16,065 nt of DNA. Origin: Syntrophomonadaceae bacterium. Lineage in GTDB: Bacteria; Bacillota; Syntrophomonadia; Syntrophomonadales; Syntrophomonadaceae. The stretch spans positions 1 to 16,065 of the forward strand of contig JAQUBU010000025.1 in the NCBI GenBank assembly GCA_028686565.1. Direction: 5' to 3'. Shown here piece by piece: positions 13,891 through 16,065 of the stretch. The notes under the pieces are model-generated. The model ran no database searches, was not told the DNA's origin, and worked only from the letters and a program-made list of their open reading frames with translations. A program made the translations under genes and the position numbers. The stretch's first letter is position 1; every line of letters begins with the position of its first letter.

Positions 13891-15144
13891 ATGCACAAAT
13901 ACGGAGAAGAAAAAGGGCAGTTAAAATGTTCTTTTTGTGGTAAAACTCAGGATCAGGTCAAAAAATTGGTTGCAGGTCCTGGCGTGTACATTTGTGACGA
14001 ATGTATAGAATTATGTAATGAAATAATTGAAGAAGAACTGGCTGATGATTTAGGTCTGGATATGGGGGATATCCCCAAGCCCCAGGACATAAGGGAGATA
14101 CTTGATGATTATGTAATAGGGCAGGACCGGGCAAAAAAATCTCTGGCAGTTGCCGTTTATAATCATTATAAACGAATTAATCTCGGAATGAAGCTTGATG
14201 ATGTTGAATTGCAAAAAAGCAACATTATGATGTTGGGGCCTACGGGCAGCGGTAAAACCTTATTGGCGCAAACCCTGGCCAGGATTCTTAATGTTCCGTT
14301 TGCGATTGCGGATGCAACTTCATTAACTGAAGCTGGATATGTTGGTGAGGATGTTGAAAACATTCTGCTTAAACTTATTCAAGCAGCTGACTATGATATT
14401 GAAAAAGCAGAAAAAGGCATAATCTACATCGATGAAATCGACAAGATTGCGCGCAAGACCGACAATCCCAGTATTACACGGGATGTTTCCGGCGAGGGTG
14501 TGCAGCAAGCACTGTTGAAAATCCTTGAAGGCACGGTAGCCAGTGTGCCCCCCCAGGGAGGAAGGAAACATCCGCATCAGGAGTTCATTCAAATTGATAC
14601 CAGTAATATATTGTTTATTTGTGGCGGAGCCTTTGAAGGAATAGACAAGATTATTCAGAATCGCATAGGTCAAAAGGTAATGGGATTTGGGGCTGATATC
14701 AAGATTAAGGAAGAAAAGAAAATTGGGGAAATCCTGAATATGATTCTTCCTCCGGATCTGTTAAGGTATGGGCTGATTCCTGAATTTGTAGGCAGAGTAC
14801 CGATTATTGTTACCCTCGAAGCGCTTGATATCAGTGCCTTAATCAGTATACTTACGGAGCCCAAGAATGCTCTGGTTAAACAGTATAAAAAACTTTTTGA
14901 ACTTGACGGAGTAGACCTGGAATTTATGGAAGAAGCCTTGCAGGCTATTGCTGATGAGGCTTTGCGCAGAAATACCGGAGCTCGGGGCTTAAGAGCAATA
15001 ATTGAGGATATAATGTTAGAGGTAATGTATGAGATTCCTTCTCGTTTGGATGTTACAAAAGTAGTAGTTACCCGGGAAGTTGTAGAAAGAAAAGAAAAGC
15101 CTCTATTGGTTACCATGGATGTAAAACGAAAGGTCAACGGGTAA
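13891..15144 (+). CDS. clpX: ATP-dependent Clp protease ATP-binding subunit ClpX
   Basis: ATG 13891 with AGAGGTGG upstream gives 417 residues; an in-frame TTG at 13873 lies before the site. The N-terminal zinc finger has Cys13, Cys16, Cys35 and Cys38. The AAA+ module has Walker A GPTGSGKT (116-123), pore loop GYVG (149-152), Walker B IIYIDEID (177-184) and sensor-2 GARGLR (363-368). The loop that docks into ClpP reads MGF (264-266), where the usual form is IGF or LGF, so it keeps the hydrophobic and Phe residues. ClpX unfolds tagged or specific substrates with ATP and threads them into ClpP. It is followed by two hairpin terminators (15333-15400). Confidence 0.97.
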   Translation: MHKYGEEKGQLKCSFCGKTQDQVKKLVAGPGVYICDECIELCNEIIEEELADDLGLDMGDIPKPQDIREILDDYVIGQDRAKKSLAVAVYNHYKRINLGMKLDDVELQKSNIMMLGPTGSGKTLLAQTLARILNVPFAIADATSLTEAGYVGEDVENILLKLIQAADYDIEKAEKGIIYIDEIDKIARKTDNPSITRDVSGEGVQQALLKILEGTVASVPPQGGRKHPHQEFIQIDTSNILFICGGAFEGIDKIIQNRIGQKVMGFGADIKIKEEKKIGEILNMILPPDLLRYGLIPEFVGRVPIIVTLEALDISALISILTEPKNALVKQYKKLFELDGVDLEFMEEALQAIADEALRRNTGARGLRAIIEDIMLEVMYEIPSRLDVTKVVVTREVVERKEKPLLVTMDVKRKVNG

Positions 15145-15184
15145 AACTATAGTTTGTTTGTTATTGCTCAACCAACCCAAATGT

Positions 15185-15308
15185 TTAAGCAGCGGAAGAT
15201 ACTGCAGGGCAGCTTCTTTCGCACTGCTACAAGGGTGGATTAGAACATACTACCTGTTTTGTTAACAGGAACCCGGCCGCTAATGAAGGGCGGGGGCGCG
15301 TTATATAG
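15185..15308 (-). repeat. Hairpin-rich intergenic repeat, copy 4 (inverted, most diverged)
   Basis: Read on the minus strand it keeps the order of the other copies: ccgc/gcgg hairpin, gccgggttcctgttaaca, aaaacagg, gtagcagtgcgaaag, ctgccctgcagtatcttccg. Its middle palindrome is degenerate. Instead cctgtt/aacagg forms a perfect 6-bp hairpin with a 5-nt loop. Confidence 0.75.
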
Positions 15309-15332
15309 CAAAAAATTAATATGACTCTTTAT

Positions 15333-15369
15333 GGGACATTGCCGTAATGCGGTTATGTCCCTTTTATAT
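15333..15369 (+). terminator. First terminator after clpX
   Basis: The stem gggacat/atgtccc (15333-15339 with 15355-15361), with an inner ccg/cgg, is followed by ttttatat. Confidence 0.75.
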
Positions 15370-15374
15370 AAAGG

Positions 15375-15400
15375 AAAAGGTAGTTTAAGCTGCCTTTTTT
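15375..15400 (+). terminator. Second terminator after clpX
   Basis: The stem aaaaggtag/ctgcctttt (one G-T pair, 6-nt loop) runs into a T-rich tail. In tandem with the first hairpin it should strongly separate clpX from lonB. Confidence 0.75.
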
Positions 15401-15440
15401 ACTTTCTTTTTCTAGTCATTCAAAGCAACTGCAAAGGGAA

Positions 15441-15583
15441 TGATATAACTAGGCGAAAAAATGTCTCCCGCTTCTTTAAACATCCGGGTTTCTATTAACA
15501 AAACTGGTGTCGGGTTATAACGAGGCACTGCCTCGTTGCAGCAGTATGTTGAAACTGCTCTGCAGTTTCTTCCGACGCTTATA
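15441..15583 (+). repeat. Hairpin-rich intergenic repeat, copy 3
   Basis: It has aggcgaaaaaatgtc and cccgcttc, then attaacaaaactgg and the conserved palindrome aacgaggcactgcctcgtt (15519-15537). It ends with gcagcagtatgttgaaac and a perfect 8-bp hairpin gaaactgc-tct-gcagtttc. Its end is about 10 nt before the lonB ribosome binding site. Confidence 0.85.
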
Positions 15584-15607
15584 AAAACAAAAAGAAGGGA
15601 AAAACAC

Positions 15608-16065
15608 ATGAACGAATTTTTTGTGCAATATGCCGGAATTCTTTATTTAATACAATTACTGTTTGCTGTAATTATCGGTATCTATTTTTGGAATCTTCTA
15701 AAAAGTCAACATAGTCAAAAGACGGTGATTGTTAAAGAAGGAGAAAAAGAAAGCAGAAAATTAAAACAGATGCGCAATATTAAGCTTTCCGAACCTCTAT
15801 CCAGTCTTACCCGGCCATCTAAATTGCATGATATTGTCGGGCAAGTCGAAGGAGTAGATATTCTGCGTTCTGCTTTATGCGGGCCTAATCCCCAGCATGT
15901 TATTATCTACGGCCCGCCTGGTATTGGGAAAACCGCAGCAGCCCGCCTGGTTTTAGAAGAAGCTAAAAAGAATCCCCTTTCACCATTTCAAGATAGTGCA
16001 AAATTCGTGGAAATTGACGCAACCATAACCCGTTTTGATGAGCGCAATATTGCAGATCCCCTTAT
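15608..16065 (+). CDS. lonB: Lon-like ATP-dependent protease LonB, N-terminal part (3' end outside window)
   Basis: 152 codons are visible from ATG 15608, with GAAGGGA (15594-15600) 7 nt upstream; the frame is open to the window end. The product starts with one transmembrane helix (about 8-30, YAGILYLIQLLFAVIIGIYF), a charged linker, and the AAA+ entry (SKLHDIVGQVEGVDILRSAL) with Walker A YGPPGIGKT (residues 101-109). This is the LonB layout: membrane-anchored and lacking the long Lon N-domain. In Bacillus LonB is made in the forespore and degrades regulatory proteins. Its place after clpX matches the clp-lon gene block of Firmicutes, where lonA usually follows. The protease domain is not in the window. 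Confidence 0.92.
   Translation, partial: MNEFFVQYAGILYLIQLLFAVIIGIYFWNLLKSQHSQKTVIVKEGEKESRKLKQMRNIKLSEPLSSLTRPSKLHDIVGQVEGVDILRSALCGPNPQHVIIYGPPGIGKTAAARLVLEEAKKNPLSPFQDSAKFVEIDATITRFDERNIADPL

Larger units (their letters stand above)
15145..15607. other. 463-bp gap between clpX and lonB
   Basis: It contains inverted repeat copy 4 (15185-15308), two clpX terminators (15333-15400) and repeat copy 3 (15441-15583) directly before the lonB ribosome binding site. No gene is supported. The lonB promoter must lie between the terminators and 15607, hence near or inside copy 3, unless lonB is read through from clpX. Confidence 0.7.

Noticed and set aside
14670..15137. Minus-strand 155-codon frame inside clpX.
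   Set aside because: It is entirely antisense to a conserved gene and its composition is that of a shadow frame.

Overview
The window looks like a chromosomal segment of a spore-forming Firmicute of the class Clostridia, most like the Syntrophomonas group. This is inferred from the gene order tig-clpP-clpX-lonB, a LonB-type protease (a family found in endospore formers), the small protein families DUF1659, DUF2922 and YvrJ, a BclA-like surface protein, strong AGGAGG-type ribosome binding sites, frequent TTG/GTG starts and moderate GC content. The species call is by resemblance only.

Layout. Positions 1-2629 hold a three-gene plus-strand operon: the C-terminal part of a membrane-anchored VWA/glutamine-amidotransferase-like protein, a secreted metallo-beta-lactamase-fold lipoprotein related to the ComEC hydrolase domain with an Ada-like zinc-binding tail, and a DUF3006 protein. 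Facing it on the minus strand (3504-2682) are DUF1659, DUF2922 and YvrJ genes, with a strong terminator before yvrJ. A papain-family cysteine protease with a stalk-like C-terminal domain (4070-5122) and a minus-strand PaaI-like thioesterase (5792-5352) follow. A repeat island (5925-6404) combines a 52-bp perfect inverted repeat, 26-bp tandem units and a 155-bp MITE-like insertion. A BclA-like protein gene (7215-6640), an AbrB/RelE toxin-antitoxin pair (7591-8255), tRNA-Pro, an L,D-transpeptidase gene (9678-8827) and a TPR membrane protein gene (9923-11149) come next. tRNA-Gly precedes the housekeeping block of tig, clpP, clpX and the 5' end of lonB, which runs off the window.

How the genes relate. 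Trigger factor receives nascent chains at the ribosome, ClpX unfolds and feeds substrates to ClpP, and LonB is a membrane-anchored AAA+ protease, so 11.9 kb to the end is a protein quality-control block. Several accessory genes concern the cell or spore surface (L,D-transpeptidase, BclA-like protein, VWA protein, MBL lipoprotein).

The most unusual content is non-coding. Four diverged copies of a roughly 125-145 bp hairpin-rich intergenic repeat lie at 3759-3899, 11250-11378, 15185-15308 (inverted) and 15441-15583. The island at 5925-6404 shows an insertion whose conceptual removal restores a repeat array. I see no CRISPR array, rRNA gene, prophage or complete insertion sequence.
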